This document shows, one piece after another, positions 23,170 through 36,009 of a DNA stretch of 64,000 bases. The position numbers and the translations under genes are program-made. A model generated the notes under the pieces. That model made no database searches and had not been told where the DNA came from. It saw only the letters and a list, made by a program, of their open reading frames with translations. Position 1 is the stretch's first letter; every line of letters starts with the position of its first letter. Source of the stretch: Hyparrhenia diplandra (Eukaryota; Streptophyta; Magnoliopsida; Poales; Poaceae); assembly GCA_015847255.1 (NCBI GenBank), contig JADLZK010009264.1:93208-157207 (forward strand), given 5' to 3'.

Positions 23170-26100
23170 TCAGGACACCCTCAGGCACTGCTGTTTGAAC
23201 ATCTTGCTCGTCTGCTGCCCGCTCGACGAGTCCTCCACGGTGAGGCCCTGCGCACCAAAGCAGATGTTGATCAGCCTCCCGTTGCCGCACCCGTGCTTCC
23301 GGGCCGCACTCTCCGCCGTCCCGGTGCCACAGCCGTCGTCCATGGACGAGTTGGAGCACGAGGGGTCCTCCGTGGCGTCGTCACTGTACAGAACGATGTC
23401 CTTCAGCTTGCCTACTGTCGGCGTCACCATGGATATCTCGTCGTCGAGGCAGATGTCCTTCAGCTTCGCCAGCGGCTGAGGTGTGGATGATATCGAGGAC
23501 CTCAGGAGCGTGTCCGTTGGTGACCCGGACCGTGTGGTAGATGGCGCCAGCTGTGGCATCGCCTCCATGATGCCGTGTATGAGCTTTGTGTTGAGCTTCT
23601 TCTTGGTGGACGAGGAGCCTGGGGTGGTGGTCTTCACCGCTAGGGTCCTCTTGCTGTTGAGCGCCGTTGTCTTGGTAAATTTCTGCCTTAGTGGAGCAGG
23701 GGTCTCGGCCCCGTGCTCGCTCAGCTTCTTGATCGAGTCCAGCGGGCTACTGTCCTCTGATTTCTTGGGTGCCTTTGACATCTTGTCCTTGTGGCGAGGC
23801 CATCTCAGCATCATCTTGAGACGGTCTTTGGCCCGGCTGGCAGAGCTCAGCCTCTTCTCTGATGATCCATGGTTTTCGGCACAATCTGCATCTGCATGAG
23901 TAGGGTCATCCTTCCCATTGCTGGAGCACGAGCTTGGCCTTAGAGATTCCGCTGCTCCCATGCCCGAGAACAGGAATATCTCTGCATCTGACACCTTGAA
24001 AGTGGTACCGGGACTGCTTGCAATCCCACCCTGCATCTTAATCTGAGAAGCAATAGCTGATCGGGTTCTCAGAATGCTGGAATTCAAGACCCTCCGGCAG
24101 AGACTATCTGCCTGATGAGCCGGTCGGATGTTGCTGAACGCAACTGCTGTTTCAACAGCGCCAGCGCAGTCATGCCGTTAGCGTCTTCAGCATTCAGGTC
24201 GATTGATGGGGCGGTCATCAATAGCTCAACCAGATCTGGGTGTGCGCAGCCAACCACAGCCAGGTGGAGTGCTGTAAGACCTGCGTCGTTTCTCAGATTG
24301 ATGATCTTCTGGATATCTGCAGTTCTTTTCGCGTATGAGGTATCTCATCAGCTCCAATTGGCGGTCAAGCCGTCGGAATCCTGGGGTCCTGAATCCTGTA
24401 ACTGCCGAATGGAGAAATGTGTCACCAGCATTGTTAATAGCTAACAAGGTTGATGGAGACGCAGCAACCAACGCTTCCACAACAGGTTGGTGCCCTCGAT
24501 AGGCTGCTACATGCAGTGCTGTGTTCCCGTGATTATCAGTCGAATTCATTATGTCGGAAGAGGCCAGCAGGTACTTGACAACCTGCATAAGGTATGCTTA
24601 GAACATGAGGTGTAGAAAGAGGAAACTTCTACTTATAACTGAAAGTAGCAAAAAGATAGTTGCACAGCAACATCAAGAAATAGTGAAAGTTGTCTGCACA
24701 TCAATAACAGGAAATTGATAGAAAGTTAGGTTGCCAGATCTTTCTGGTGCATTTTTTGAGCTAAACTGGAACAGTAGGAAGTATATCCACTTTGTTCTCA
24801 AAATATTCGAAAGGGACATATTGATTGGAAAGAAAGCTAGCTTTTATGTCTAACTAAGCTTCCTCCACGTTATGGCATGAACTGTCCGAGTTGATAGCTA
24901 TGCTCAGTATCATACCAATAAATGAAATAAAAAAGTCTGGTCATACAAGGCAACAAGTATAGTGCCACCCTAGCTTAATATACTGTTATGGAGGATTACA
25001 ATAACTAGGGAGTAAAATCACTCAATGAACATTATCCGTGTGGATGGGATATTACTGTCACAATAAACTATAAAACTTGTTGATGCTCCTTTATTGATAG
25101 AATTGTGTCCGTTTGTAAAAAAAATAACTTTATGGAATGGAATTACTGAAGTAACCAAGTGATCTTAGATCTCAGCATTTCTTGGTGAACAATTTCCTTT
25201 CCATTATCAATCTAACTGAGAAAAATACAAGTGCATAGTAGTTTGTTCTAAAGCAAACCAACTAAGTTTTAAATGAAATGCATCCTCTGTAGAGTCTGTA
25301 GTGTGTATGCAGATCCTTGCTAAACTGAGCATTCAACATGAAGAACTAGAAACAAATCAGAATCAGAAAAGCACGTAAACATCCTAAAGAAGAGTGTCCT
25401 TGATCCACAGAACACTACATCTACATGTTTGCTGCACATGTATACAACTGATAATAATCATTCGCGCAAGGATCCAGGCTTACAGCAAGAACAGCTATGA
25501 AAGCATTTGCAGAAGATGTGATACAAACAATAGCAAATGTCGATGGCTCACCTGCAGCTGGCCTCTCCCAGCGGCGGCATGCAGCACGGTGGATCCACGG
25601 ATGTCGAGATACGTCGACACGCTGGAGGGCCCCCCTCCTCGAGCAGCTCCCCTGAGCATCTCCACGCTCCCACCTCTCGCCGCGGCGTGGACGGCCCGGC
25701 TCATCATCTCAAGCCGGAACACGGAGCCGCGCCCAGCACCAACATCGCCGTTCCGGCAATGCGTCGAGCACCTCGGTGCCATGGCGTGGTCAAGCAGCAG
25801 CCTGAACACGTCGGCGCTCCCGCCCCTGGCCGCGGCGTAGAACATGTCGGTGACGCCGTACTCACCTTCCCCAAACACGAGCAGCGGGTCCCTCTCCAGC
25901 AGCTCCCGCACGAACGCCACGTCCCCCGCCGACGCCGCCGTGTAGAGCACCCACCCGCCGTACCCGGCCCGGAGCAGCGTGTTCTCCCCGGAGCCGGCGG
26001 TGCGGTGGTGGTTCGGGTTCCTGCACTCGCACTCCATGAGCAGGCTCCGGGCGACGGACGCGCGGTTCCTGGCGGCGTCGGCGAAGCGGGCGTCGTCGTC

Positions 26101-26289
26101 CCACAGCGCCTCGAGGCGGCGGATCCGGCGGAGCGAGGTGAGCTTGATGAGCAGGTTGGGGTCGAGGTGCAGCAGCTGGCGGACGATGTCGTAGTGGCCG
26201 TCGGCCGCCGCCCAGTCTATCGGCGACGCGTACCACCACTGGTCGCCCGTGCTCTCCCACCGCAGCGGGAAGTAGCACGACTGCTCCAT
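23170..26289 (-). CDS. Ankyrin-repeat protein, two exons
   Basis: Coding exons are 26289-25552 and 24582-23170 (complement) with a GT-AG intron. The preferred start gives MEQSCYFPLRWESTGDQWW; an in-frame ATG at 26349 would add 20 residues. Exon 1 has ankyrin helices (SPIDWAAADGHYDIVRQLL, MFYAAARGGSADVFRLLL, TVLHAAAGRGQLQ), and exon 2 starts with VVKYLLASSDIMNSTDNHGN and TALHVAAYRGHQPVVEALV. The last ~300 residues are Ser/Lys-rich with a repeated KLKDI motif and no membrane segments, so this is not an ACD6/PGG-type protein. The role is probably protein-protein interaction; the partner is unknown. Two single-base changes break exon 2: an extra A near 24323-24329 leads to a stop at 24226, and a missing G near 24090-24092 restores the frame at NSSILRTRSAIASQ. 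Between them the other frame reads well (TALHLAVVGCAHPDLVELL), so consensus error is likely. Confidence 0.82.
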
Positions 26290-29013
26290 CGCGGCGGGCG
26301 GGGAGGTCCAGCAGTGGGCGCTGCCTGCCGGCCGACCCTGCCGCTGCACTTGGAGGGAGTGAGCTGTGGTCAGCTACAATCTCACATGGCATGTGACACA
26401 ACGCCGTGCCAAGAAGAACTGGAGCAAGGTGGAAGGAGAAGAGAATGTGTGCATCAGCACTCTCACCATGTGACAAAAAATGAGTTATTTATTGCTTAGA
26501 ACAGCAGGATGCAAAGCATTTGTAAACTGCAGATTGAGCATACGCAAATGGAGATTAATTAAAAGATTAAAAGCAGGCGCGGGAAGAACTGCAACTCAGA
26601 CAAAGCCGAAAGCAATAGTACATTAGAATACAATACCTTATGCAAAAGAAGTTGTGTGCGCAGGGCAGCTCAACTGCCCAGGAACAAGAAGCAAACCAAC
26701 GCTCCAGTGCCTGCAAATGCAAAGCTCGGCGGCTTGAGCAGGGCCCGGGATTAGGCCACCAAAGTGGTTCTATCAAGAGGTAGTACTAGTAGGCAGGCAG
26801 CAGCGTGGTGCCTGCAACTGCAAAGGTGCCATGTCGTTATGGATGAGAGAGAGAGGACAGAGGAGGAAGGAGGGTCCAGGTCAATAACCATGCACACAGT
26901 GTACTGTGAAAGTCAGTGATACAGCCGTCCAGCTGCAGTCCCGGTGGTCCTACTTTGGAAAAGGAAAAGCGAGACATTGAGCGGGGAGTTTCTGTGATTA
27001 TTCTGTATCACAGTATCAATGGAGACGAGAAGGACGGCCCATTCATGTTGGTTAGACGGGGAATCTTTTCAGAGGGCACGGCAAGCACGGGGAAGGAAAG
27101 GTGAAACAAAGCCATTCATGTTGGTTCAGGCTTTGCAACAGAATCATGAGGCCCAGAGGGAGAGAGAGAGAGATGGGGACAGCCGGACAGGCGTGGTTGA
27201 TGCATGGAGGGGACGAGGAGCACAGGAAGGTTGGTTTGGGGTTGGCCATGATGCAAATGCGTGGTAGCACAGTGTTTCACCGTCATGTGCAGTTTGGTGG
27301 GGAGCTTTTTTGGGGCAGCTCTGGATGGCTGCAGATGGCCTCGGCCTTGAAAGGTCTTCTCTGAATTCTAATCCGTGTCTGTATCCAGCTTAAGCAGACT
27401 TGTTGGTTGGTTTGGTTTGGTTTGGTTCGGCAAGTATATGTATACTCCGTACTGAAGATGGACACGGACAATGAGAGACGACCACTTGTCACTACTGTCG
27501 GATTTCGATGACGGTTGCAGTGAGCTCGCTGAATGATGATATGCATGGTGTACTACTAACCTTTTGTAGTTCGGCCGTTGAATCAATCCCCTTCACACAA
27601 CCTTTCATCCAGTTTCGGCTGATACAAAAATCTTCTTTTTTTAATTAAAAAAGGGTAAACATATGTGAATTCTTACCGTGTGTCGTCTGCAATAGTGCTT
27701 GGATCCGAAGCAACATCTCGGATCTGCCGGATGGACGGCCTATGAATGATAGATAGATAGGTGGCGGATCGAGTTCATTCATTCGTGAACAGGACAGGCA
27801 CTTAGTTTGCCCATCACCTCTTATATATACTAATATAACTCGGACGACGTTGATGTTCCAACGACAGCGAGTAAAGTGGCCGCCAGACTCTCGAATCTCT
27901 CCTCCACTCCATCGATGGATCGATCCGGCCGTGTCCACATGCGTGCATATGCCTGCTACCCAATTTGCCTCCACGTACGTCCGTCATTGATCTGGAAGGA
28001 ACATGCGTCGTGTATGTGCCTACATCTAAATCTAATCACTAATTGTGCCTATCCGTAAGCGATCAGTGAATTTGATGCCAACAAGGTGGCGTACGTGCTC
28101 GATCTTGTGGCACGTACGTACGATCAGCATGTTTACGATGAGACAGTATGATATGCAAATGGTTTTTGAGTACTTGCTCTCACATGCCACTGCCCGTTTT
28201 GTTTGTAACGCGACGCCGTACGTGCAATTGTAATGGCCTGTTCTTCGGATTAGCTTTGGGTGCTGACACAGGGCGCCTTTGCTGTGCGTGCCCCTCTAAG
28301 CAGCTTTCTCCTGTCCTGGTCCGGCCGGATCCCATCTCGGAGACAGCTCATCCGTGACGGCCACGGTCACGTGTTCCTGTTCCACTAGCAGGCCAGGCAC
28401 GGCGGAATCGAACAATCGGACGGGCAAGGCTGGCCGTCGCACCGCAGGCGGCACGGCCCGGCGGACAAGCAGGCAGCGCGTGCCCGTCAGGGTCTAGCGC
28501 GTTCGCCGTTGGGCGTCGGGCAGGGTGGTGGGCGCCCTCCACGGCCGGCCTCAGCACGTTGCTTTGCCCAAAAGGTGCCCGATCCTCCCACGGTCTCACT
28601 CACCAACCGCCCCGCCCCGCCCCGCACCGGGCGTCCCATCCCCACGCGCTGGCGGTCGCCGCCGCCACGTGATGGTGAGGCCGTCGTCCGGATCGCGTCG
28701 CCGTAGGCGTAGCGTAGGCCGGCCCACATGCGATTCGATCCGTCCAATTATTGAGGCGCCATGGATAACTCACAACTCACAACCACAACACAGCGTTTCT
28801 TACCTTCTTTGCAGCAATCGACGATAACGACGACGCCCCCAACGTGCGCATCGGCTGCAGCTGCAGCCTTGTCAAATGCAGCATCCTGGTTGGAGATGGA
28901 GTGGCGACAGGAGTCGCTAACAGATGATCTTGGTGCTCATCAACACTCTGTATGATCGACTGGTGCTGTATAGTAAAACCAGCAGGACAGGAAGGCAGCC
29001 ATACGGAGATAAT
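26290..29013. other. Ankyrin gene 5' region and intergenic DNA
   Basis: Upstream of the ankyrin start the sequence is mixed, with a TTTGG microsatellite near 27400-27425. About 28330-28720 is GC-rich (CCCCGCC runs), but no ORF there has a recognisable domain on either strand. Nothing is called. Confidence 0.45.
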
Positions 29014-29059
29014 AACCACGAGATGTTGTCAAAAAAAAAAAAAAAAAAAACCACGAGAT
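29014..29059 (+). mobile_element. Minimal poly(A) insertion with target duplication
   Basis: Direct repeats AACCACGAGAT (29014-29024 and 29049-29059) enclose only GTTGTC plus an A run (29031-29050). The layout is the same as at 16379 and 57327. Confidence 0.65.
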
Positions 29060-29651
29060 CGACTGTACTGCAACAAAATGAAAGTTGGCACTCAACAACT
29101 TTTTCATTCAAAGAAGAGAAGGGTGGTCAGTTTATTGCAAAGCTTTCGAGCCCTGTTTGTTTACCAAAGAGAAGAAGAGAGCTGCTCCTGGAATATTCAG
29201 AGTCCACTGTTACAAAAATCACCACACAAACCAGCAGCAGGTCAGCTATCTGACTGGCAGCTAAACGAGCTATCAACATGTTTGCAATCGTGGGAAATAG
29301 TTTCCGGTTCCGGCAAGGCAAGCACAAATGGTCCATGACGAGCAGCAATATTTTCCACGGACATCATATAGCTATATATTCTAAACTAAATTAAATTTCA
29401 CAGGTTTTAATCTTGGTAAAACGTAAGAGGAAGCATTATACTCCGTACATGCTAAATGCACAAGGCAGACAAGAGCTGTGGAATGGTACAACATTGACCA
29501 AAAAAACAGGCAACTAAGCTACTGCAACTCTGTAATAACACAAGGGGTAACGACAGAAGGTTTATACTATCAAACATTTCATTGGTTTGAGGAGTAAAGT
29601 AAGGTGAAACAATGATGCACTGACAAAAGTGATAACCATATTGAAAAGACA

Positions 29652-29884
29652 GGCCTTGTTTGGATGTTGTAAACCATAATAGCATTAAGAAACTGCAGCC
29701 TTAGAACCATCAATATTCGAAACCATGCTTCAGAAAAAAAGAGGTATAGAGTGCAGTTTTTATAACTCCACAAAGACTGCAGTTTTAGCAATACCATGGT
29801 ATTCAAAACCATAAAGTTTGTAGCATCCAAACAACCATGGTATTTCTCTAGAACTCCATAAATGCTTTGTATCCAAACTGGGCC
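29652..29884. mobile_element. MITE, 233 bp, GGCC..GTTTGGAT termini
   Basis: Starts GGCCTTGTTTGGAT and ends ATCCAAACTGGGCC, an imperfect terminal inverted repeat. Inside are 'ccatggtattcaaaacc' words and inverted segments, but no ORF. The target duplication is not clear, so the superfamily is left open. Confidence 0.55.
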
Positions 29885-29983
29885 AACATTGTAGCCAAAT
29901 GAAAGCATGTCACTTTAAACCATATTGAATAAAAAGATAACTGTAGTCAAATGAAAAGATGTTCCTCATAATTTCCACAGTAA

Positions 29984-30265
29984 CAATGTTATAAAAAAGT
30001 AGATATGATATATGTTTGTATGGCCACAAGCACCTGAGCCCAGTCACCTTCTAGTTGAAACAGAGTTTATTATGAAACCTCCAATTTAAACAGCAAAGCA
30101 TATTGTTTCAATGTTTTCTCCATAGCAAGAATGTTATACAAAGTAGATATGATATATGTTTGTAGGTCTACAATCATCTGAGTTCAGTGAGCTTGTATTT
30201 GAATCAACACTTCTAACTCTACAATTTAAACAGCAAGCATATTGTTTTGATGTTTTCTCAAACAC
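29984..30265. repeat. 144-bp imperfect tandem duplication
   Basis: 'agatatgatatatgtttgta' occurs at 30001 and 30145. The surrounding blocks, including 'caatttaaacagca...catattgttt', align over about 140 bp with scattered differences. Non-coding. Confidence 0.75.
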
Positions 30266-30741
30266 ACAAGAAGTGAATCAACATGTACAGTGCAGAATCT
30301 ACTTATGTACCAGTGCAGTTAGAGATATTATTTAGGCACGTACACTATTCATATCACCTATTACATAAATATATAATACGAGACAACATACTGAATGGTG
30401 CTACAGTTAGAAAACCAAGCTAAAAAACTGACAAAATAGTAACATGAAATGTAATAGCATGTTTTCGCTCGAAAAGTAAGGAGATGCAATAGCATGGGCT
30501 CATAGCTCTTGAGTCTTGATTAATGTACAAGGATCATCATCTGCAGTCAAATGAGGGTCTAAATCTTGCTATAATACCATGAATAAAAAAAGACGATATA
30601 AAAATAAAATCAGTAGATGTTCCATCTTTTTGTGATGTGAAGATGCCTCTTGTATTCTAGTTATGCTAAGTTAGAGATTGTTGCATAGTATCAGCTAATG
30701 ACTAGCAAATGGATCACATCGGAAAGGTAATGCTCTCAAAG

Positions 30742-32254
30742 TTATGGAGAAAGGCCAAAGGAAATTACATCATTCTGAATTCTTTCCACATATGCCTCCA
30801 TGTTTTGTCTCTGCATCTCACTCAAAAAGTAACTCACATGTTTTACGTCTAGGCACAATTTCACTACCTACCATCTCATCATAGAGTCGATAGGCCCAAT
30901 CAGTTTCACCGGCCCTGCAAAGACCATGGATCAGAAGGGTATATGTATCAAGATCTAATCCTAGACCACTCCTATCACGAAGCTCAGTCAACAAACGGTG
31001 AATGGCACCAGCTTGCCCTCTTCTACCAAACAATAGTCTAAGAAGTGGTTGGTATGTCTGAAGATCAGGTTTGCAGGATTGGGCCTCCATTTCTTTCAAC
31101 ACATCGAGAGCATCATCATCTCGCCCATACTGGCAGAGAATTGATATCATGGTGTTATAAGTGGCCACATTACGGGACACACCATTCCTTGGCATCTCCA
31201 CACGAAATACTTGGTTCGCTTCAAACAAATGACCTGCTCTACCAAGAAGGTTGATCAGAGCATTGTAGAACAAGGTATCAGGCTTACAACCAGAGGACTT
31301 CATTCTGTCCGAAACACTCAAAGCTTCTTCAAACCTTTCACATTTTGTCAGTGAGGTCATGATCATTGTGTAAGTGATCACATTCGGATGGCAGCCCTGA
31401 GAACTCATGGAATCAAGGACTTCATAGACCCTCCTGAAGTTGCGCTGCTTACAGTAAGCCTCAAGAACAGCAGTGTACGTGATGACAATAGGAGGGAACC
31501 CCCTGTTTTTCATCTCCTCGATCGTCCACATTGCCTCATCAATCCTACGCACACTGCACCACCCATGGACGAAGATGTTGAAAGTGTAAGCATCTGGTGC
31601 GATATACGGGCTGAGCATGACAAATACCTCGCGCGCCAATTCGACTTTCTTCTCCTTGCAGAGCGCATCCAGCAGCACATTCATGGTCTCCGTGTTCCTC
31701 TCCAGTCCCAAGTCCTCCAACTGATCAAACAACAGAACGACATCCCTCCACCTCCTCGCAGCGACAAGCCTCCTGATGCTCTTGGCGACAGTGTCCACCG
31801 TGACGAGCCCCCTGCAATGCATTTCAGACAGCAGATCCCACATCCGGTCGATCTGCCTCATCTTCCCGAGCAGGTCGACCATCCGGTTGCAGGCGTAAGG
31901 CGTGTGCGAGTAGCCTCCGCCCCGCGACTGCGCCCACAGGAAGAAACCCAGCGCGGATTTCCAGTCGTCCCCGCACCTGCGCAGCAGGCTGTCCGCGACG
32001 CCGCTGGTTAGCCGGACCTCGGAGCACTCCGCCCCGAGGGTCCGGACCAGGTCCTCGACGCTCCCCTTGCGCGCCCTGAGGAGCGAGCTCTTGATTTCTG
32101 CGGCCGCCGCCTCTTCCTCCGCCGTGAGTGCGGCGCTGTTGGAACCTTGGTTCGGGGGCGCGGCGGACGATGATGATCTGCGGAGGGAGAGGCGTAGCAG
32201 GGTCCTCCCGGCCTCGCAGCAACGGCCCCGGCGCCGGAGACCGCGCAGAGGCAT
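30742..32254 (-). CDS. P-class pentatricopeptide repeat (PPR) protein, intronless
   Basis: A single-exon ORF from the ATG at 32254 encodes 478 residues to a stop at 30818. The first ~40 residues are Arg/Ser-rich (MPLRGLRRRGRCC...), fitting a mitochondrial or plastid targeting peptide. From about residue 110 there are successive 35-residue PPR units such as TYTAVLEAYCKQRNFRRVYE, TYTMIMTSLTKCERFEEAL and TYNTMISILCQYGRDDDAL. No E, DYW or SMR domain is present, so it is P-class; such proteins bind organellar RNA and help its processing or stability. The target is unknown. The frame ends early at an A5 run on the plus strand (30824-30828). Removing one base lets the ORF run on for about 25 residues (MQRQNMEAYVERIQNDV) to a TAA at 30744-30742, a natural family-like end. 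The coordinates include this extension. Confidence 0.88.
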
Positions 32255-32530
32255 CGGGAGACGATGTCCACGGCTTGTTGCTCCCGGCGGCCGTTGGTTC
32301 TAGAGAGACCTCAGGATCGGGTCCGGTGGTGGCAGTTGTGGCTGTGGCACCGCAGTAGCGCTGAGCGGCGGCGGAAGGCTAGGAGGAACGCCGCGTTTAG
32401 GGGAGGTGATGAGCCATGTTACATGAGCACGCAGCCCGCAAGCCTGGTGGCCTGGTGGCCCGGTGTACGCGCGCGGAAGCGGGCCGATTCCTTACTGGGC
32501 CAACGGGTCCGCTCGCTGCCGCTTAAAACC

Positions 32531-32777
32531 TACTCCCTCCCTCCCTCCATAGAGTTTGTCCTTTTGACTTGTAAACTTTATTACGTTGGACCATCCGTCT
32601 TATTTAAAATATTTATATAAATATAAAATAAAGTAATTAATATTTACGTATCTTTATTGATAAAATAAGTCATAACAAAATAAATTATATTTATGCAAAA
32701 AATTTGAATAAGACGAATCATCGAACAAGATGGTTTCGGAATCTAGGGTGACAAACTCAATAGAACGGAGAGGAGTA
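32531..32777. mobile_element. Stowaway-like MITE (Tc1/mariner type)
   Basis: Termini CTCCCTCC... and ...GGAGAGGAG are flanked by TA on each side (32531-32532, 32776-32777). Inner words GAGTTTGTC and GACAAACTC pair as subterminal inverted repeats. AT-rich centre, no ORF. It lies about 280 bp upstream of the PPR start. Confidence 0.7.
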
Positions 32778-32787
32778 CTCCACTCAA

Positions 32788-32853
32788 ATGGACTCGAGCA
32801 CAGAAATCCACGAAAATAAAATGGACTCGAGCACAGAAATCCGCGAAAATATA
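32788..32853. repeat. 33-bp two-copy tandem repeat
   Basis: 'atggactcgagcacagaaat' starts at 32788 and 32821; the two copies differ at one base (ccacg versus ccgcg). Confidence 0.85.
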
Positions 32854-33765
32854 ACGGTAATGCCGGGCCGGGCGTCCTATCCCATCGGACGTGATATGCA
32901 TCTAGTGGACCCGACGCGTCGCCCACGCCCATGCTCATTTAATTACTCCGCTTCGGGGCTACCGTTGTCCCACTCCGTCATGTCTAGATCCATCTCCCTG
33001 TCCTGCTCCTCCGTCTTTCTCCTCTCGCCACTCTCCCCCCCAACGCGCTTCCAACTATGGCGCTTCCTACCTTGACGGCGCGATCTAGCAACCGGGGCCT
33101 CCCACGCCATCGCGCCTCTTCCGTCCGACGAAGCATCTGTTCCCCATCCCGCCGCGACGCATCCGGCCATGGCAGCCATGCACCTCGGCGGCCGTGGACG
33201 CTAGCCGGCCATGGCGGCGCTGGCCTTCCACCGGCGGCGCGGGCTCCTCTTCTCTCCCAAACCGCAACGCATGGCTCCCTCCCTCTCCCCTCAAATCGGC
33301 GGCGGCTCCTCCTCCGCTCCTCCACCCCACATCCCCAACCTCCAATCCGTGGCTCCTCCACCCGACAGCGTCCATGGAGGCGACAACTCCACCCTCGTCG
33401 TGCGTCCTCCACCCCACTCAGGTCCTCCACCCGGACCGCCTCCACCTCGAGGTCATCCATGGAGGCCCCCGAGCAGAGCGAACAACAGTGGAGCCGGGCG
33501 ATTGAGGCGGGTCCACTCCTCCGCAACACCCGTTCACCCGCCCGCGACGACGCCCATGCGTTTTGAGGACTTCGTCCGACAAAGCGGCTACCGTCGCCAC
33601 TCGCCCTTGGTCGCATGGTGCCAAGGAGCAAGCGTCGCGCCACGCACCGCCACTCGCCCCCTGCGCGATGGTGCTAAGGAGCATACCCGCCGCTTCGCCT
33701 CCGCCTCTATCCGCCATTGCTCCCCACTTTTCCCCCTTATCTCGTGGCTACAATGTTTTTTTTTG
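32854..33765. other. GC-rich region of unknown nature
   Basis: High-GC sequence with open frames on both strands, including a Pro/Ser/Arg-rich plus-strand frame from 33211, but no recognisable domain and no splice logic. The words 'catggtgccaaggagcaagc' and 'atggtgctaaggagcatacc' suggest internal duplication. With the repeat array that follows it may be part of one transposon. No gene is called. Confidence 0.4.
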
Positions 33766-34200
33766 CGATGTTGCAATAGTCGTTTGGAGGATGTTGCAAC
33801 ATGTGTTTATGGGATATTGCGGTTTTGTCGTTGTGAGATGTTACAACATGTGTTCTCTCGAATGTTTGAAACAATTGATTTTTGAGGTGTTGCAACATGT
33901 TTTTTTTTCTGATATTTCAGTTGTCTATTTGATATGTTCCGTGTGTGTGTTCATGGATGTTTGCAATAGTCGATTTTCGAGATGTTGCAACAGCTATTTT
34001 TTTATGTTGCAATTGTCGATTTTGTGATGTTGCACCATGTTTTTTTTTTTTCAATGTTGCAAAGCTATCGATTTTTCAAAGTTGTAACATGTTTATGAAT
34101 GTTGCAATAGATGATTTTAAGATATTGCAACTATCTATCCGAGATGTTGCAAATGTCGATTTTGATATGTTGCAACATTTTTCATGTTGCAAAATGTTTT
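33766..34200. repeat. Degenerate TGTTGCAA repeat array
   Basis: More than a dozen copies of 'gatgttgcaa(c/t)' or close variants, many followed by 'agtcgattt' or 'catgtttttt', spaced roughly 25-40 bp apart. The plus-strand frame through it repeats MLQHV/CNS words only because of the DNA repeat. It ends near a GC-rich segment at 34240-34430. Confidence 0.75.
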
Positions 34201-34430
34201 TTCGGTCTTACAAACTATCATGGCATCCTTCTCAACTCCTTGTATGGCGTCCAATCGGCGACCCCTGCTGCCGCCCAAGACCGCTTCCATCGGTACGGCT
34301 TCTCCAGACCGCAGGAGCTTTGCCGCAATCCACATAGCCGGTCCGTCCCCCGGGCGCAGGTAGAGCACGAGGAGCGGACGTCGGAGGGGAGGCAGGAGGG
34401 CTGGGACGGAGGCCGAAAAGCGGCGGGCTA

Positions 34431-35880
34431 AAGATCTTTAGTTTGGTTTTGGCTAATTAGTAACATCCTTAGGACTAATCTCTCGATGCTAAGTGTTTGA
34501 TTAGATTGGAGATTGGTCAAGCCAATAGTGGAGCATGGTGGTCATAGTGGACGGATTGGTGTGATCCAAAAGATGATGAAGTGCTCAGGTGGCGCGGATT
34601 CGCAATCGAGGTGATCAAAATGGGCTCAAGACGAAGGTATACCATTAGGGTCATTTTGATTTCACACTCAAGACACCATAGAGGGTGTGAGTGGTTTAGG
34701 ATCGATAGTCGGACTATAAAGAGGGCAAAAGCTCGAGAACATCGATCCTCATATGCCTCTAGGTTCAACAATCATATGCATGCATTCCTAAACTAGAGAG
34801 CTAACCCAACCTTCGAATTTAATTGTGAAAAAATGCTAACACACGAGCACATGATGATGTACACGTGGTGGTGTTGGCACATTTTGGAAGGCGGTGGTGT
34901 TTGCAAGGTTGAGATGGGTTAGGGTTGAGATGGGTTTGGATTCGGCGTTTTTGAGAAAATAAAATGCCTATTTTCTAGTGCGCCGAATGCAAGATGGTGG
35001 GGAAAACATGCTAACTTTTGTGCTAAAGTTGGTATACTTGTTGGGTAGCATGTTGAAGAGAAAGGCGATGAAACGATGACTTTCAGCATTTTCTGCAGCC
35101 CCGAACGCGGGTGGCGCGTCTGTCGGCATTGCGCCGGACGCAAGGGTTTTGGACCCTAGTGTCCGATGCCATGGTGACGGGTGCCTCAGCGTGTGCGCCG
35201 GACGCCATGTGGAATGCAGCGCCGGATGCCAACGGCCACTGCGTTTTTGAAGCGTGACAATGGAGCCAGACCCATCCGACGATCTCGTTTTGGCGCGTCC
35301 GGTGCCTCTGTTTCTGGTGCTTTTCGCCCCCAACGGCTCTATTTCGATGGGGGGCCTATATATATATGTGTTTGGCCGGCTTGTGCTATCTATCTTGGAC
35401 ATTTTGATTGATCCTAAAACTTTGTGAGCTGAGCCAACCCTCTCCCACTCTCTCCCTTTTCTTGTGAGCACATTCTTGAGAGATTTGTGGAGATTCAAGT
35501 GCATTGCTTTGTGAGTTGCATTTAGAGGCACTTGAGGGTCGCCGTTGCTCGTGGATTTATTGTTGCTCTTGGAGAGCACCACTCCAAGACTAGCTCAGTG
35601 ATCGTGGAGGCGTTGGCAAGGGAAGGTGATTGTTCTTGCCCACCTCTGGTGATTGTGAGGGGTTCGTGATCTTCCTCGGCGGAGTGCCAAATTGATACTC
35701 TAGTGGATTGCACGTGTCATTGAGTTACCCCTCAATCTGTGTATCAAGAGGGCCTAGTGAGGAAAGGCGTGTGTGTCACCTTGATCTACCGTTGAGACGG
35801 TCGACACAACCGGAGACGTAGCTTGAGGGTGCCCAAGTGAACTCTAGGTGAACAGATCATTGTCCCCATCCCTTGGGTCT
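34431..35880 (+). mobile_element. Copia-type LTR fragment A
   Basis: Starts 'aaagatctttagtttggttttgg' and stays similar to the 5' LTR of the Copia element at 36010-39185 through 'gagcatggtggtcat', 'caagacaccatagagggtgtg' and 'gagacggtcgacacaaccgg'. Similarity stops near 35880, where an unrelated GC-rich filler (to about 36009) begins. No gag or primer-binding site follows. It is a truncated LTR. Confidence 0.7.
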
Positions 35881-36009
35881 TCGTCCGACAGCCACACCTT
35901 TGCCTGTCATCTGTTGCGGCTGGCTTGGTGGGGGGTGCGGCGGGCTAGGGGGGTCCCTATTTTGGACTACGTCGGGTCCCCTACACCCCCGGACATGGGG
36001 GCGGGGCGC

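Noticed and set aside
25537..26499. Plus-strand ORF of 320 codons
   Set aside because: Antisense shadow of the ankyrin-repeat exon.
33211..33885. Plus-strand Pro/Ser/Arg-rich ORF of 224 codons
   Set aside because: No domain, and its end runs into the TGTTGCAA repeat array; probably compositional.
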